Shown here: positions 28,603-39,571 of the stretch, one piece after another
How the letters are laid out: every line of letters begins with the position of its first letter
Numbering within the stretch: position 1 is the first letter of the stretch
Origin: Sulfuricurvum sp.
GTDB taxonomy: Bacteria > Campylobacterota > Campylobacteria > Campylobacterales > Sulfurimonadaceae
Direction of reading: 5' to 3'
DNA length: 64,000 nucleotides
NCBI RefSeq assembly: GCF_028713855.1
Contig: NZ_JAQTNN010000012.1
Location: 30,996 to 94,995, forward strand
Translations under genes and position numbers: made by a program
Notes under the pieces: model-generated
The model's input: the letters and a program-made list of their open reading frames with translations, nothing else
The model's database searches: none
Told to the model about the DNA's origin: nothing

Positions 28603-31131
28603 CTATGCTTTTAATGAGGGTTCATAAATCCGATGCACGCTCAGTAACCATACTCCGCTTATGAAAAGCAGTATACAAGCAGCAATAATGGGTGGAAGTG
28701 TAAGCGTGGCAAAACCAAGCAAATCACGTAATAATGGGATAAAAAGTACGGTGAGAAGCAAAAGTGTGACGGCAGCGAACATATATAGCAGCCATGGATT
28801 ACGAGGTTGTGAAAAAGGGCTATTGTCACTGTTGGCAAGCACCAATAAAAATAAGCCAAAAACCAGTGCTGTAAAGAGAGTGATGTGAATCGTAGTGATA
28901 ATCCACCCCATCTGCAGCAACACATGATAAGCGATGAGTAATATAAGTGCAAAACCGCTTCCCTGAATCAATGCAAATGCGATATTCTTGCCACCAAATG
29001 GGGTTGCTTCCGGATTTCTAGGCGGACGTTTCATTATATTTTTAGCCGCTGTTTCAGCTTCAAAAACAATAGCACACGCAGGATCAATCAGCAGTTCGAG
29101 AAGAACGATATGAATAGGCATCAGCAATACAGGCCAGTGTAAAAGTGCAGGAATAAGAGTCAGGGCAATAATAGGGACATGGACGGCAAACGTGAATCGG
29201 GTTGCTTTGGTTATGTTATCATAAATATTTCTTCCTTGACGGATCGCAGCAACAATACTGGCAAAACTATCGTCCAAAAGAATTATGTGGGCAGCTTCTC
29301 TTGCCACATCGGTGCCTCGTTCGCCCATGGCAATACCAACATCGGCAGCTTTAAGCGCAGGGGCATCATTGACTCCGTCTCCACTCATGCCAACAACGTT
29401 ACCTTTTTTTTGTAATAGCTGCACCAAACGAAGCTTTTGTTCAGGTAGCATACGGGCACATATATCCGTCTCGTATAGTCGTAAAATCAAATTTTCATCG
29501 TTTAATTGTGAAATTTCGTCACCGGTAATGACATTTGCCCGTTCAGATAATCCTACTTGTTTCGCAATCGTACGTGCCGTAGCGGGATGATCGCCTGTAA
29601 GCATAAGTATCCGTATTCCTGCACTTCGGCATTCAGCTATTGCATCATGGACTTCAGGTCGCGGAGGATCCATAAACCCGACAAGTCCTAAAAAAGTAAA
29701 ATCAAAATCATGCTGACTTTTAGGCCAAACCGGATTGTTACCTCTGGATTGTATTTCACCTTTGGCTACTCCCAATACACGAAGTCCCCGTGCAGCCATA
29801 GCTTCAACACGCCATTGGATTTCATTTCTTTGAGTTTCAGAAAGATGACATAAATCGACAACCGCTTCAGGTGCCCCTTTCGTTGCAAGAAGATGAAGGG
29901 AAGGGCTGATATGGGAAAAAATTTGAGTCATTGCCATGATATCAGGAGAAAGATCGTATTGAAATTCAGGAACACATTCATTGTGCAGGTACTCTGTTCC
30001 AATTAGCTGTGTATGACCAAAGAATTGGATTGCTTTTTCCATGGGATCAAAGGAATCCAGCGGGGTAGCCAGCATGGCAAATTCAATCAACGGATAAAAT
30101 ATTTCGGGCAGTTTATTCTCTTCGTCTGCGATAAAGAGAGTATCATCGACGTACAATTCGGCAATTTTCATCCTGTTTTGCGTCAATGTCCCTGTCTTGT
30201 CTACGGCGAGGATATTGATGGCTCCCAGTGCCTCTACAGCACTGATTCGGCGGGTAAGGACTTTTATTTTCGAAATATTCCAAGCACCCAGTGCCAAAAA
30301 TACAGTGAGAATAACAGGGATCTCTTCGGGAAGGATTGCCATCGCCAAGGTAATACCTGATAAAAGGCTTTCCAGAAAAGATTTATCATTTAACAGCCAA
30401 TTAATAAAAATTAATGCAATTGCGATGCTGATAGCCAGAATAGTTAGATTACGAATCAGAGACCGTGAAGCTAACTGCAATCCGGAGGGAATCTCTTCGG
30501 TTGATGCAAGCGTCTGGCCTATGCGACCGATAGCTGTATATGTGCCTGTGGAACGTACTACGGCTAGTGCAATTCCTTTGGTAACCACAGTACTGGCAAA
30601 TAATAAAGCAGTGCTATCCGCTTTCTGTGTGTTGGAGGTTCCACTCGGCAATTTGTTGACCGGAACGGCTTCACCCGTTAATAGTGATTCATCAACCGAT
30701 AACTGCCCCTCTATAAGTATGGCATCGGCGGCGATACGATCCCCTTCATGTAATACCAGCAGATCACCAGGGACTACATCTCGACCAGCGATACGGATAT
30801 CTACACCGTCACGTCGAACCAGAGCACGTGGTGCAGATAGATCGCGTAACGATTCCAATGCCCGTTGCGTCTTGTGTTCTTGCATTAATGTGATACCGAT
30901 AACGACAAAAACGAATGAGAGTAAAAACAGTGCTTCAGCACGATCGCCCAAGGCAAGATAAATACTTCCGGCAATAAGCAGCATCAAAAACATCGGCTCT
31001 TTGATAACGTCTAACATGATATAAAAAAATGTTTTCGGCTGTGTTCCTGGCAGTACATTCAGACCATATTTATGGAGTCTTTCAGAGGCTTCATCACGAC
31101 TTAATCCATTAGATGTGGTTTCTTTCATCAT
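28603..31131 (-). CDS. Cation-translocating P-type ATPase (P2-type, probable Ca2+ family)
   Basis: DKTGTLTQNRM phosphorylation motif, LTGEAVPV, MLTGDHPATA, GDGVNDAPALKAADVGIAMG. Confidence 0.93.
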   Translation of the reverse strand: MMKETTSNGLSRDEASERLHKYGLNVLPGTQPKTFFYIMLDVIKEPMFLMLLIAGSIYLALGDRAEALFLLSFVFVVIGITLMQEHKTQRALESLRDLSAPRALVRRDGVDIRIAGRDVVPGDLLVLHEGDRIAADAILIEGQLSVDESLLTGEAVPVNKLPSGTSNTQKADSTALLFASTVVTKGIALAVVRSTGTYTAIGRIGQTLASTEEIPSGLQLASRSLIRNLTILAISIAIALIFINWLLNDKSFLESLLSGITLAMAILPEEIPVILTVFLALGAWNISKIKVLTRRISAVEALGAINILAVDKTGTLTQNRMKIAELYVDDTLFIADEENKLPEIFYPLIEFAMLATPLDSFDPMEKAIQFFGHTQLIGTEYLHNECVPEFQYDLSPDIMAMTQIFSHISPSLHLLATKGAPEAVVDLCHLSETQRNEIQWRVEAMAARGLRVLGVAKGEIQSRGNNPVWPKSQHDFDFTFLGLVGFMDPPRPEVHDAIAECRSAGIRILMLTGDHPATARTIAKQVGLSERANVITGDEISQLNDENLILRLYETDICARMLPEQKLRLVQLLQKKGNVVGMSGDGVNDAPALKAADVGIAMGERGTDVAREAAHIILLDDSFASIVAAIRQGRNIYDNITKATRFTFAVHVPIIALTLIPALLHWPVLLMPIHIVLLELLIDPACAIVFEAETAAKNIMKRPPRNPEATPFGGKNIAFALIQGSGFALILLIAYHVLLQMGWIITTIHITLFTALVFGLFLLVLANSDNSPFSQPRNPWLLYMFAAVTLLLLTVLFIPLLRDLLGFATLTLPPIIAACILLFISGVWLLSVHRIYEPSLKA

Positions 31132-31135
31132 TTTT

Positions 31136-31762
31136 TTAGACGATCAGAGGGACGAACCGGAATCCCGGAAATTCATCGCTCGTAACAGTTCCGTCTTTCT
31201 CTTTTTTGATTCGCCATATACTATTTCGGATGGGGATGACGAGTCTCCCCTGTGGTTTTAGCTGATCGATCAGTGCAGTCGGCATCTCGTGAGCGCTGGC
31301 AGAAACTAGAATGCAGTCATAAAGTTTTCCCGGTTTTCCGAGGATCGAAGGATCGGTTAATGTGATTGTTGCGTTATGAATATCGGCTTTGGCTAAATTT
31401 TCGTTTCCATATTCCACTAATCGAGGAATAATTTCAACGCCTTCCACAAATCCGGATGTCCCGACTGTCGTAGCTAATAGGGCGGTTGTCCATCCTGAGC
31501 CTGAACCGATATCGAGTACTCTGTCTCCGATACGCGGATGCAGGAGTTCAAGCATAATGGCAACGGTATAGGGTTGTGATATGGTTTGTTCTGTGCCGAT
31601 CGGCAACGGACGGTCATCATAGGCATACGGATAAAATTCTTCGGGGACGAAAAGGATTCGGTTGCATGTTTTAAATGCATTGATGAGAGAAGGTGATTGG
31701 AGAACACCTGAAACCTTTAAATGATGGATAAGGTATCCGTTTCCATCCATTGTGTTTTCCAT
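31136..31762 (-). CDS. pcm: Protein-L-isoaspartate O-methyltransferase family
   Basis: QTISQPYTVAIMLELL, RVLDIGSGSGWTTALLA. Confidence 0.88.
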   Translation of the reverse strand: MENTMDGNGYLIHHLKVSGVLQSPSLINAFKTCNRILFVPEEFYPYAYDDRPLPIGTEQTISQPYTVAIMLELLHPRIGDRVLDIGSGSGWTTALLATTVGTSGFVEGVEIIPRLVEYGNENLAKADIHNATITLTDPSILGKPGKLYDCILVSASAHEMPTALIDQLKPQGRLVIPIRNSIWRIKKEKDGTVTSDEFPGFRFVPLIV

Positions 31763-31769
31763 TGTCCGA

Positions 31770-32243
31770 TTACTCTTTTTGTTCCATCAACTGGTCTAGA
31801 TGATAAAAAAGATTCGGATATTTTTGCTTGATTTCACTTACCAGCCAATCCAAATCAATGTTCACGACCAAACTGTCCGACTGAGAACGGGCCATTGTCT
31901 GTATCCGATCCATCGCTACTTCCCAAACATCATTAAAATCGATGGGCAGACGCTGCCAAATTGCTTTTTCAAGTTTATGTTGGAAATTTTCACTTTGGCT
32001 GGCGGTTAGAAGATGTATTATCATCGATAAAGATTCGGCCGAGGTTAATGTGTAAATCCGATCTCTTTCATCTAAAATAATCCAAGGGCGCGTATCATTC
32101 CAATCCCCTTGGATCAGTTCAAGCTCTTTATGCCGATCATCAGCACCCGGAGTCATTTTTACTATGGTCATCTCACTGGGATTGATACCAAGCTTTCCGG
32201 CAATTTCCCCCAAATGATTGGTTAAATGTTCAGGATAAATCAC
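31770..32243 (-). CDS. Conserved hypothetical protein in pcm operon
   Basis: Intact ORF, tight spacing to pcm (stop 31770, next start 31762); no recognised domain. Confidence 0.6.
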   Translation of the reverse strand: MIYPEHLTNHLGEIAGKLGINPSEMTIVKMTPGADDRHKELELIQGDWNDTRPWIILDERDRIYTLTSAESLSMIIHLLTASQSENFQHKLEKAIWQRLPIDFNDVWEVAMDRIQTMARSQSDSLVVNIDLDWLVSEIKQKYPNLFYHLDQLMEQKE

Positions 32244-32253
32244 ACTGATCCTT

Positions 32254-32592
32254 TCACTCGCCTACAACGGTGCGAGCCGTTGGATTGGCGATCAATCTCT
32301 CTATTGGTATAGATTTACCTGTTTTTTCACAAATACCGTAGATTCCCATACTGATACGTATCAATGCGGCATCGATCTCAGATACCTGGGATTGAAGCTT
32401 GTAAAGGATCGCATGATCTCTTGAATTGTCGATTTCAAGCTCTGCTAAATCTTCCATATCGCCTATATCCTTATCCGATTCAATGCTGCTTACTTCGGCT
32501 TTGAGCATTTGTATGTTTTTTTCGAGGTTTGCTTTTTCTGCTTTTAGGATAGCTTCAAAATTTTTGATAGTAAGATTACTAGGTGTACTCAT
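32254..32592 (-). CDS. TraR/DksA-family protein with degenerate zinc finger
   Basis: ISMGIYGICEKTGKSIPIERLIANPTARTVV resembles the DksA/TraR C-terminus but only one Cys remains. Confidence 0.7.
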   Translation of the reverse strand: MSTPSNLTIKNFEAILKAEKANLEKNIQMLKAEVSSIESDKDIGDMEDLAELEIDNSRDHAILYKLQSQVSEIDAALIRISMGIYGICEKTGKSIPIERLIANPTARTVVGE

Positions 32593-32717
32593 GATATCCC
32601 CCTTTTATGATAAACGTTTAACAATGCTAGATGATAACGAAAAAAGGTTAAAAAGTATTTTGACATCGCACAACAGATTTGGATACACTAAATAACTTTA
32701 TAGTATGGAATATAGTG

Positions 32718-33587
32718 ATGAAACAAATGATGCAAATATATAGAGACAATCGGGATGCTGTAGAGGGATTTTTACTGACGACGATCAGTGATAATCCACG
32801 TCATGATTTTGATGATGTTCAAGTACAGAACTTTTTCAAACGTCTCCCTTGTCTGAGTGATATGTACTTGATGAATGCCCAAGGGGAGCAGATAACTCCG
32901 ACATGGCACCGCAGCGGACATGATATGTCGTTAAAGGGTTCAGACAGAGCCTATTTTATCAACCGTATACAGTTCGATGAGAAAGGCAACTATATCTCGA
33001 ATCCTTATATCTGTGCCAACAGCGGCAAGCCGAAAGTCTCATTTGCCCGTAAATATCCTGACGGCAAGATTGCCGTGTTTGATCTCGATTTGGTTGCGGT
33101 ATTGAGTAAAATGCACCTTATCGACAGCAACCGACTTATCTCAAAACTCTCCATTGCCATCTATGCGCTTTTGGGCGGCGGATTGGTTTTATTAGCAATG
33201 TTTCTCGGCGTATATGGATTGATCGGGTTTGTGAAGGCATTGATAAGTTTCGGTGATGAGACATTGCAGCATGTATTCAAATCGATTATCGGGATTACTC
33301 TGGCAATTGCAATCTATGATTTGGCAAAAACGATTTTAGAACAGGAAGTATTCTATCGATCCTTGACGCTCGAAGAGGGGACCGAATACAAAACTCTGAC
33401 AAAATTTTTAACCTCGATCATTATCGCCCTCTCGATCGAGTCGTTGATGGTAGTGTTCAAAGTGGCTATTGACGATATACGCAATATGAACTATGCATTT
33501 TATCTCATCAGTGGAGTCGGTATTTTAATCGTCTCGATGGCTATACTAAATTATGTCGGACGCAAGAAGCACGAAGGGCATGAGTAA
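32718..33587 (+). CDS. Membrane protein with N-terminal PDC/Cache-like sensor segment
   Basis: LSDMYLMNAQGEQITPTW...DRAYFINRI...NPYICANSGKPKVSFARKY followed by several TM helices. Confidence 0.6.
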   Translation: MKQMMQIYRDNRDAVEGFLLTTISDNPRHDFDDVQVQNFFKRLPCLSDMYLMNAQGEQITPTWHRSGHDMSLKGSDRAYFINRIQFDEKGNYISNPYICANSGKPKVSFARKYPDGKIAVFDLDLVAVLSKMHLIDSNRLISKLSIAIYALLGGGLVLLAMFLGVYGLIGFVKALISFGDETLQHVFKSIIGITLAIAIYDLAKTILEQEVFYRSLTLEEGTEYKTLTKFLTSIIIALSIESLMVVFKVAIDDIRNMNYAFYLISGVGILIVSMAILNYVGRKKHEGHE

Positions 33588-33593
33588 CACACT

Positions 33594-33842
33594 CTAGTCT
33601 TTCACTCTTTTCATAAAATACTCGCACATATGTTCCAGTGTATCCACCTTCGAATAATCAGATTCAGGAACTTCGACCCCTGTCACTTCATTTAAAGCGG
33701 TCAGTATCTTTAGGAAATCAAAGGAATCAATCTCCAAAGAGCGTTGGATGTTTTTATCAGGGATGATATTGGCTTCCTCTATATCGGGAGCGATAAATAG
33801 TATCTGTTCGATGATAGCGGCTTTAATCTGCTCTTGCGTCAT
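33594..33842 (-). CDS. Acyl carrier protein, translationally coupled to E2
   Basis: 82 aa; SLEIDSFDFLKIL phosphopantetheine-site-like motif; 4-bp overlap with the E2 gene. Confidence 0.85.
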   Translation of the reverse strand: MTQEQIKAAIIEQILFIAPDIEEANIIPDKNIQRSLEIDSFDFLKILTALNEVTGVEVPESDYSKVDTLEHMCEYFMKRVKD

Positions 33843-34990
33843 AGTAACTCCTCAGGGTGTTGTAATAGATCGTTCAGTTTTTCGAGAAACTTCGCTCCGG
33901 TTCGTCCGTCGGTGGCACGATGGTCTCCTGCGAGCGTCGCCTGCATCACTTTGCGTACACATAGCGCATCCCCTTCAGCCCATGGAACGTTGATGATTCG
34001 TCCCAATCCTATCAGTGCTAGCTGTGGGGGATAAATAACACCGTAGACGCTTTCAACCCCGAGATCACCGAGGTTGGTGATTGTGATGGTTTGCTGAGTA
34101 ATCTCGGTGTTTCGCAGTTTTCCGGCACGGGTACGGCTGATAAGATCGTCCAACGAATGCATTGTCTCATCCAGATTCATAGATTCCGCATTCAGTAAAG
34201 CCGGGGTGATAAGACCCTCTTTCCGTAATGCGATGGCGATGCCGGCATTGATCTGCGTTTTGATGTTTGGAGCATCATTCTCCCAAAAACCGTTGAGTTC
34301 TGGGACGGCTTTGAGAGATAGAACGACGGCGCGGATCAGCAAAGCTGCGGGGAGGATTCGATCTTTAATACTTCGTTTGGCATTCATCTCTTCAAGCCAA
34401 TGCAATGCGGGAGTCATATTGATAGAAGTGGTTAGATAATAGTGGGGGATTTCGGAATTGGAGCGGCTCATAGCACGGGCAATAGCCTGACGCATACCGC
34501 TTACTTGTGTTTTTTGTTCAACAGGTTCGGCTGGAGCAGCAGATTCAACGTGCGACAGATGAACTTCACCTGTCGTTGCGGCGAGACTGAAAAGATCAAT
34601 TCCTAACTCTTTGGCTTTCCTTCTTGCTGCTGGGGAAGCTTTGACCCGTTCGGAGGATTCCGATACCGGTATATCGATGGTAGCATCTGTATGCGGTCTT
34701 TTCTCATCGAGATGCTGGAGCGTTTGTGTTGGCATTTCTTCTTCTAAAGTTTCATTATCGGTTCGGATGATGGCTAACGGGGTTCCTACCGTACACTCCG
34801 TTTCTTCTTTAACAAGGATTTTATCGACAGTTCCTTCTTCGAATACCTCGATTTCGATTACCCCTTTGGAGGTTTCAACTTCGGCGATCACTTGCCCTTT
34901 TTCAACACGGTCTCCCTCTTTTATCTTCCATTCCATCAACACCGCCGATTCCATATCGGCACCCAAACTGGGCATTACAAAAGTACTCAT
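33839..34990 (-). CDS. pdhC: Dihydrolipoamide acyltransferase (E2) of pyruvate/acetoin dehydrogenase complex
   Basis: Lipoyl domain [19 protein letters not shown]3-binding [15 protein letters not shown], catalytic GDHRATDG. Confidence 0.9.
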   Translation of the reverse strand: MSTFVMPSLGADMESAVLMEWKIKEGDRVEKGQVIAEVETSKGVIEIEVFEEGTVDKILVKEETECTVGTPLAIIRTDNETLEEEMPTQTLQHLDEKRPHTDATIDIPVSESSERVKASPAARRKAKELGIDLFSLAATTGEVHLSHVESAAPAEPVEQKTQVSGMRQAIARAMSRSNSEIPHYYLTTSINMTPALHWLEEMNAKRSIKDRILPAALLIRAVVLSLKAVPELNGFWENDAPNIKTQINAGIAIALRKEGLITPALLNAESMNLDETMHSLDDLISRTRAGKLRNTEITQQTITITNLGDLGVESVYGVIYPPQLALIGLGRIINVPWAEGDALCVRKVMQATLAGDHRATDGRTGAKFLEKLNDLLQHPEELL

Positions 34991-35970
34991 GACTCCTCCA
35001 TCAATTTTTTAGCCATGGCGACTATTTTATCCGGTTGCGGCAGTGCGGCATCTTCGAGATGTTTGGCGTAGGGAAAGGGAACTTCGGCAGAACACACTCT
35101 CCCCATAGGGGCGTCGAGTTCGAAAAAAGCCTGTTCGTTGATGCGAGCCATGATCTCTGCTGAGATACTTCCCGATTTCCACCCCTCATCCACAATCATC
35201 ACCCGATGGGTTTTACGCACAGTCGCCATTATCGTTTCATCGTCCAGAGGACGCAACGAACGCAGATCGATCACTTCAGCATCGATTCCCTCGGATGCAA
35301 GAATGTCAGCGGCTTCGAGGGCTTTAAACACACTGATACCATACGAAAGGATACTGATCTCTTTCCCCTCACGGTGTACTTTGGCTTTGCCGATAGCAAG
35401 CGGGGTCGATGCGGTATCTAAATCTCCCTTGGCGTTATAAAGGAGAGAGTTTTCGAAGATTAACACGGGATCGGGATCGGCAAGGGCTAATCCAACCATG
35501 TCATAGGCATCCTGTACGGTGGCAGGGGTGAGGACTTTGAGACCGGGGATATGGGCAAACCACCCCTCCAGTGAGTGGGAGTGTTGGGCAGCGAGCTGTT
35601 TTCCCCCTCCGGTTGTCATCCGGATCACCAGAGGGACGTTAAACTGTCCTCCCGACATGTGAAGCAAGGTAGCGGCATTATTCATGATCTGATCCAGTGC
35701 GAGGAGACTGAAATTGACGGTCATGATTTCGACGATGGGACGCATACCGTTCAATGCCGCACCGATACCTGCACCTGTAAAAGCCGATTCACTGAGCGGG
35801 GTATCGATGATCCTCTCGTTTCCGAATTGTTTCAAGAGACCCATGCTGACGGCGAAACTGCCACCATAACGACCGACATCTTCTCCCATCAAAAAGACCC
35901 GTTCGTCTTTCTCCATCGCTTCACGTATCGCTTGTCGAATCGCTTCACGGTAGGTAATGACGGTACTCAT
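34987..35970 (-). CDS. pdhB: Pyruvate/acetoin dehydrogenase E1 beta
   Basis: [38 protein letters not shown]. Confidence 0.9.
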   Translation of the reverse strand: MSTVITYREAIRQAIREAMEKDERVFLMGEDVGRYGGSFAVSMGLLKQFGNERIIDTPLSESAFTGAGIGAALNGMRPIVEIMTVNFSLLALDQIMNNAATLLHMSGGQFNVPLVIRMTTGGGKQLAAQHSHSLEGWFAHIPGLKVLTPATVQDAYDMVGLALADPDPVLIFENSLLYNAKGDLDTASTPLAIGKAKVHREGKEISILSYGISVFKALEAADILASEGIDAEVIDLRSLRPLDDETIMATVRKTHRVMIVDEGWKSGSISAEIMARINEQAFFELDAPMGRVCSAEVPFPYAKHLEDAALPQPDKIVAMAKKLMEES

Positions 35971-36923
35971 TGTACTCCCCCTTGTGTATAGACGAATTTT
36001 GTGAGATCATCTCTCGGCTCCAGCGTGCCGTTTTCGGCAAAGTTGAGCGCTTCGTCAATAGTTATGGTAATTTCATGCTCATATTTTTCAATATTAATAC
36101 TTGGATAGCGCTGTTGCAGTACTAAAAGAGGGTCTCTCTTTTTCCACTCATCTACTTCGGATTTGGAGCGGTAGAGTTCGGCATCGAACATCGAATGGGC
36201 ACGAAAACGGTACGTTAAACATTCGAGAAATATCGGTCCCGCTCCATCACGTATTTTTTCTACAGCACTTTCGGACGCTTCAGCTACCGCTTCGACATCC
36301 ATTCCATCCACTTGATGTGATTCAATACGATAGCATGATGCCTTTTTGGCAAGGTTCGTCTCGGAGTGGGAAAACTCGATCGCTGTCCCCATCGCATAGA
36401 GGTTGTTTTCACAGATGAATAGGATTGGCAGATGCCACAAGGCGGCAAGATTTAGCGATTCGTGAAATTCCCCCTCGGCTGCGGCTCCGTCACCGAAAAA
36501 GCAGACGGTGACACGATTGCGCTTCATCATCTTATCAGCCAATGCCATCCCAACCGCTACAGGAAGAGCACCGGCGACGATAGCACTCCCTCCGTAAAAA
36601 CGCTTTTCTGCATCAAAAATATGCATTGATCCTCCACGTCCTCTGGAACAGCCTTCCAGCTTCCCGTACATTTCGGCCATGATCCGATTGGGATGGACTC
36701 CCCGTGCGAGAGCCTGTCCGTGTTCGCGATAGGTGGCGAGGACGGCATCATCGGGAGCAAGCGCGTGCATTACTCCAACCCCGATTGCCTCTTCGCCGAT
36801 GTAGAGGTGCAAGAAACCCCGTATTTTTTCGCGGCTGTACATTTCCACACATTTCTCTTCAAAACGGCGGATCAACAGCATATCACGATAGAATTTATGG
36901 ACAATGTCACTATCTGTTTTCAT
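35967..36923 (-). CDS. pdhA: Pyruvate/acetoin dehydrogenase E1 alpha (TPP-dependent)
   Basis: [51 protein letters not shown]. Confidence 0.92.
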   Translation of the reverse strand: MKTDSDIVHKFYRDMLLIRRFEEKCVEMYSREKIRGFLHLYIGEEAIGVGVMHALAPDDAVLATYREHGQALARGVHPNRIMAEMYGKLEGCSRGRGGSMHIFDAEKRFYGGSAIVAGALPVAVGMALADKMMKRNRVTVCFFGDGAAAEGEFHESLNLAALWHLPILFICENNLYAMGTAIEFSHSETNLAKKASCYRIESHQVDGMDVEAVAEASESAVEKIRDGAGPIFLECLTYRFRAHSMFDAELYRSKSEVDEWKKRDPLLVLQQRYPSINIEKYEHEITITIDEALNFAENGTLEPRDDLTKFVYTQGGVQ

Positions 36924-36933
36924 TCTTATCTCC

Positions 36934-38685
36934 TTAATCTTCCAAGGTAGAGGTGTCACCCTCTGGCAGACCCATTTCACGTGCTTTGAGAAGACGTCGC
37001 ATAATTTTTCCGCTGCGGGTTTTAGGGAGGCTTTGCTGAAACTCGAGCTCTTTTGGGGCTACTGCTACCCCCAGTCTTTTACGTCCGAATCCGATCAATT
37101 CGCGTCGAAGATCTTCAGAAGGCTCGTACCCGCTTTTGAGAGAGACGAATGCCTTGACCAACTGCCCGATGAGGGGATCGGGTTTGCCGATCACCCCCGC
37201 TTCGGCTACTGCCGGATGTTCCATTAGGGTGCTTTCGACTTCGAAGGGGCCAACCATATGGCCGGAAGTTTTGATAATATCATCGGCGCGTCCGACAAAC
37301 CAAAAATAGCCGTCTTCATCTTTGTAGGCCAAATCGCCTGAGAGATACCACCCTCCGACAAAAGAGTTGGCGTATTTTTCGTCGTTATGAAGGTAGGCAC
37401 GAAACATCGATGGCCATCCGGGACGAAGGGCGAGTTCCCCCTCTTTGTTCGCCTCGGTGATTTCACTTACACTGCCATCATCATGATGCATAACCACTCC
37501 CGCGTCGATTCCCGGAAGAGGACGTCCCATTGATCCGGGACGGATTTGCTGGGAGAGTAGATTAGCGATCATAATACCGCCTGTTTCCGTCTGCCACCAG
37601 TTGTCATGGATTGGGAGTTTCAGTTTCTCCATCCCCCAAATCACTGCTTCAGGGTTAAGCGGTTCGCCGACACTTTGTACAAGGCGCAGTGCGCTAAGGT
37701 CATACTCGTCTCTGGGATTAGTATCCAGACGCATCAATCTCCGTATCGCTGTCGGTGCCGTATACCAGACGCTTACCCGTTCGTTTTGTAAAATACTATA
37801 CCATCGTGCGGCATCGAACTCTGCTTCATCAACGATATTGGTGACACCGTGCAGCCAAGGGGTAATGATTCCGTACGATGTCCCTGTTACCCAGCCCGGA
37901 TCGGCGGTACACCAGTAAATATCATCCTCGTGAAGATCGAGAACATAGCGGCCGCTCATCCAATGGGTGTAAATTGCTTTATGGACGTGTACGACCCCTT
38001 TGGGCATTCCCGTCGTCCCGCTGGTAAAATGGAGTACCGACATATCTTCGGGATCGGTGGGGAGAATATCAAAATACTCGGAAACATTTTCCATAAGGCG
38101 CGGGAGAGAGCGAATTTGATCACTTTCATCTTCTTCTGCATCAATCAATAAGACGTATCGCAAATCCTTCAATTGATCCAGCAGGGAGCGCACTTTTTTT
38201 TCAAAAAGAATTTTAGTCGTTAGAAGGACTTTGGCATCACCGCGCACTAAGCGTTGAAGTATCGGTTCAGGGCCGAATTGGGAAAAGAGGGGGCAGAGAA
38301 CACTGCGATTTTTGAGAATACCGAGTGCGGCAATGTAAAGTTCGGGAAGACGGGTAGAGAGGGTAAAAACCCGTTCTCCCTTCTCAACCCCGAGGGTCTG
38401 GAGAACATTGGCAAATTTAGCCGTCTGTTTTTTCATCTCTAAAAAGGTATAGGTTCTGCGTTCTCCATTCTCACCTAACCACACTAATGCAGTTTTCTCG
38501 GCAAGTAACCCGTTGGCATGTCTATCGATTGCCTCATGGGCAATATTCAGTCCCCCTGAGGGTAATCCTTCAAAGTGCGCAGAAACATCTTCCCATTTGA
38601 ATGAAGCGTACTCTTGAGCATACTCCATTATATTAGGTCGGACTGAAAAATCCTCCGCCTTTTTATCGATAAAATGTTTTTCCAT
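36934..38685 (-). CDS. acs: Acetyl-CoA synthetase (AMP-forming)
   Basis: [65 protein letters not shown]. Confidence 0.92.
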   Translation of the reverse strand: MEKHFIDKKAEDFSVRPNIMEYAQEYASFKWEDVSAHFEGLPSGGLNIAHEAIDRHANGLLAEKTALVWLGENGERRTYTFLEMKKQTAKFANVLQTLGVEKGERVFTLSTRLPELYIAALGILKNRSVLCPLFSQFGPEPILQRLVRGDAKVLLTTKILFEKKVRSLLDQLKDLRYVLLIDAEEDESDQIRSLPRLMENVSEYFDILPTDPEDMSVLHFTSGTTGMPKGVVHVHKAIYTHWMSGRYVLDLHEDDIYWCTADPGWVTGTSYGIITPWLHGVTNIVDEAEFDAARWYSILQNERVSVWYTAPTAIRRLMRLDTNPRDEYDLSALRLVQSVGEPLNPEAVIWGMEKLKLPIHDNWWQTETGGIMIANLLSQQIRPGSMGRPLPGIDAGVVMHHDDGSVSEITEANKEGELALRPGWPSMFRAYLHNDEKYANSFVGGWYLSGDLAYKDEDGYFWFVGRADDIIKTSGHMVGPFEVESTLMEHPAVAEAGVIGKPDPLIGQLVKAFVSLKSGYEPSEDLRRELIGFGRKRLGVAVAPKELEFQQSLPKTRSGKIMRRLLKAREMGLPEGDTSTLED

Positions 38686-38788
38686 TGTTTAGCCTCCGAA
38701 AATTCTTTTCAGGTACAATCAATAATCAACCATGATAAGCTAAAATAGATGTAAGATTCCTTATGACGTCGTGAAGTGAGAGGCAAAT

Positions 38789-39571
38789 ATGTTTGAACTT
38801 AGACAATGGCGGCTGATTGAGACCGGTGTAGGAACGGCATCGTGGAATATGGCGGTTGATGAAGCATTGTTAAGCGAATATCGAGAGGGTGATTTACCTG
38901 TTTTACGCATATACGGATGGGAAAATTCTCTGAGTTTAGGACGGTTTTCCAAGATTCAGGGACATGTGGATAGGGAACTACTGAAACAATACAGTATCCC
39001 CTGTGTCAGACGCTTGAGTGGAGGGGGAATTTTGGTACATGGAGGGGATCTGTCGTATTCGTTGGTTATGCCGAGAGATACCGAGAAAGGGGTAAAAGAG
39101 AGCTATCGATTGATATGCGGATTTTTGATTCGGCTGTACCGGATAATGGGGTATGAAGCATCTTTCGCCTGTGATATCGAACATCAGCTCAGCCAATCGG
39201 ATATTTGCCTTATGGGCAATGAGGCGTATGATATCCTCATCAACGGAGAAAAAATGGGAGGAAATGCCCAACGCCATGTACGTGGTCATCTTTTACAGCA
39301 TGGAAGTATACCGATGAGCTTCGATACTCATCTGTGGAAGCCTCTCTTCTTAGTCGAATCGGGATTGGAATATGCGGCAACATTGGATAAACTGGGACAA
39401 AAAATCACGTATGATGAACTTGCACTATTGTTGAAAGAATCATTTTCTAAAACCTTCGGAACACGTTTTATCGATGATACTTTAACACCATCCGAGGAAG
39501 ATAAAGCCAAAGAACTTATGGTAATAAAATATACTCAAGAGAGCTGGAATATCGATGCAAAAACCGTTTAA
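38789..39571 (+). CDS. Lipoate-protein ligase/octanoyltransferase family, LipM-like (Cys140 conserved)
   Basis: WRLIETGVGTASWNMAVDEALL, RRLSGGGILVHGGDLSYS, SDICLMGNEAYDILINGEKMGGNAQ. Confidence 0.85.
   Translation: MFELRQWRLIETGVGTASWNMAVDEALLSEYREGDLPVLRIYGWENSLSLGRFSKIQGHVDRELLKQYSIPCVRRLSGGGILVHGGDLSYSLVMPRDTEKGVKESYRLICGFLIRLYRIMGYEASFACDIEHQLSQSDICLMGNEAYDILINGEKMGGNAQRHVRGHLLQHGSIPMSFDTHLWKPLFLVESGLEYAATLDKLGQKITYDELALLLKESFSKTFGTRFIDDTLTPSEEDKAKELMVIKYTQESWNIDAKTV

Noticed and set aside
30197-30961. 254-aa + strand ORF opposite the P-type ATPase
   Set aside because: Low-complexity Ser/Thr/Arg translation antisense to a highly conserved ATPase core; typical shadow ORF.
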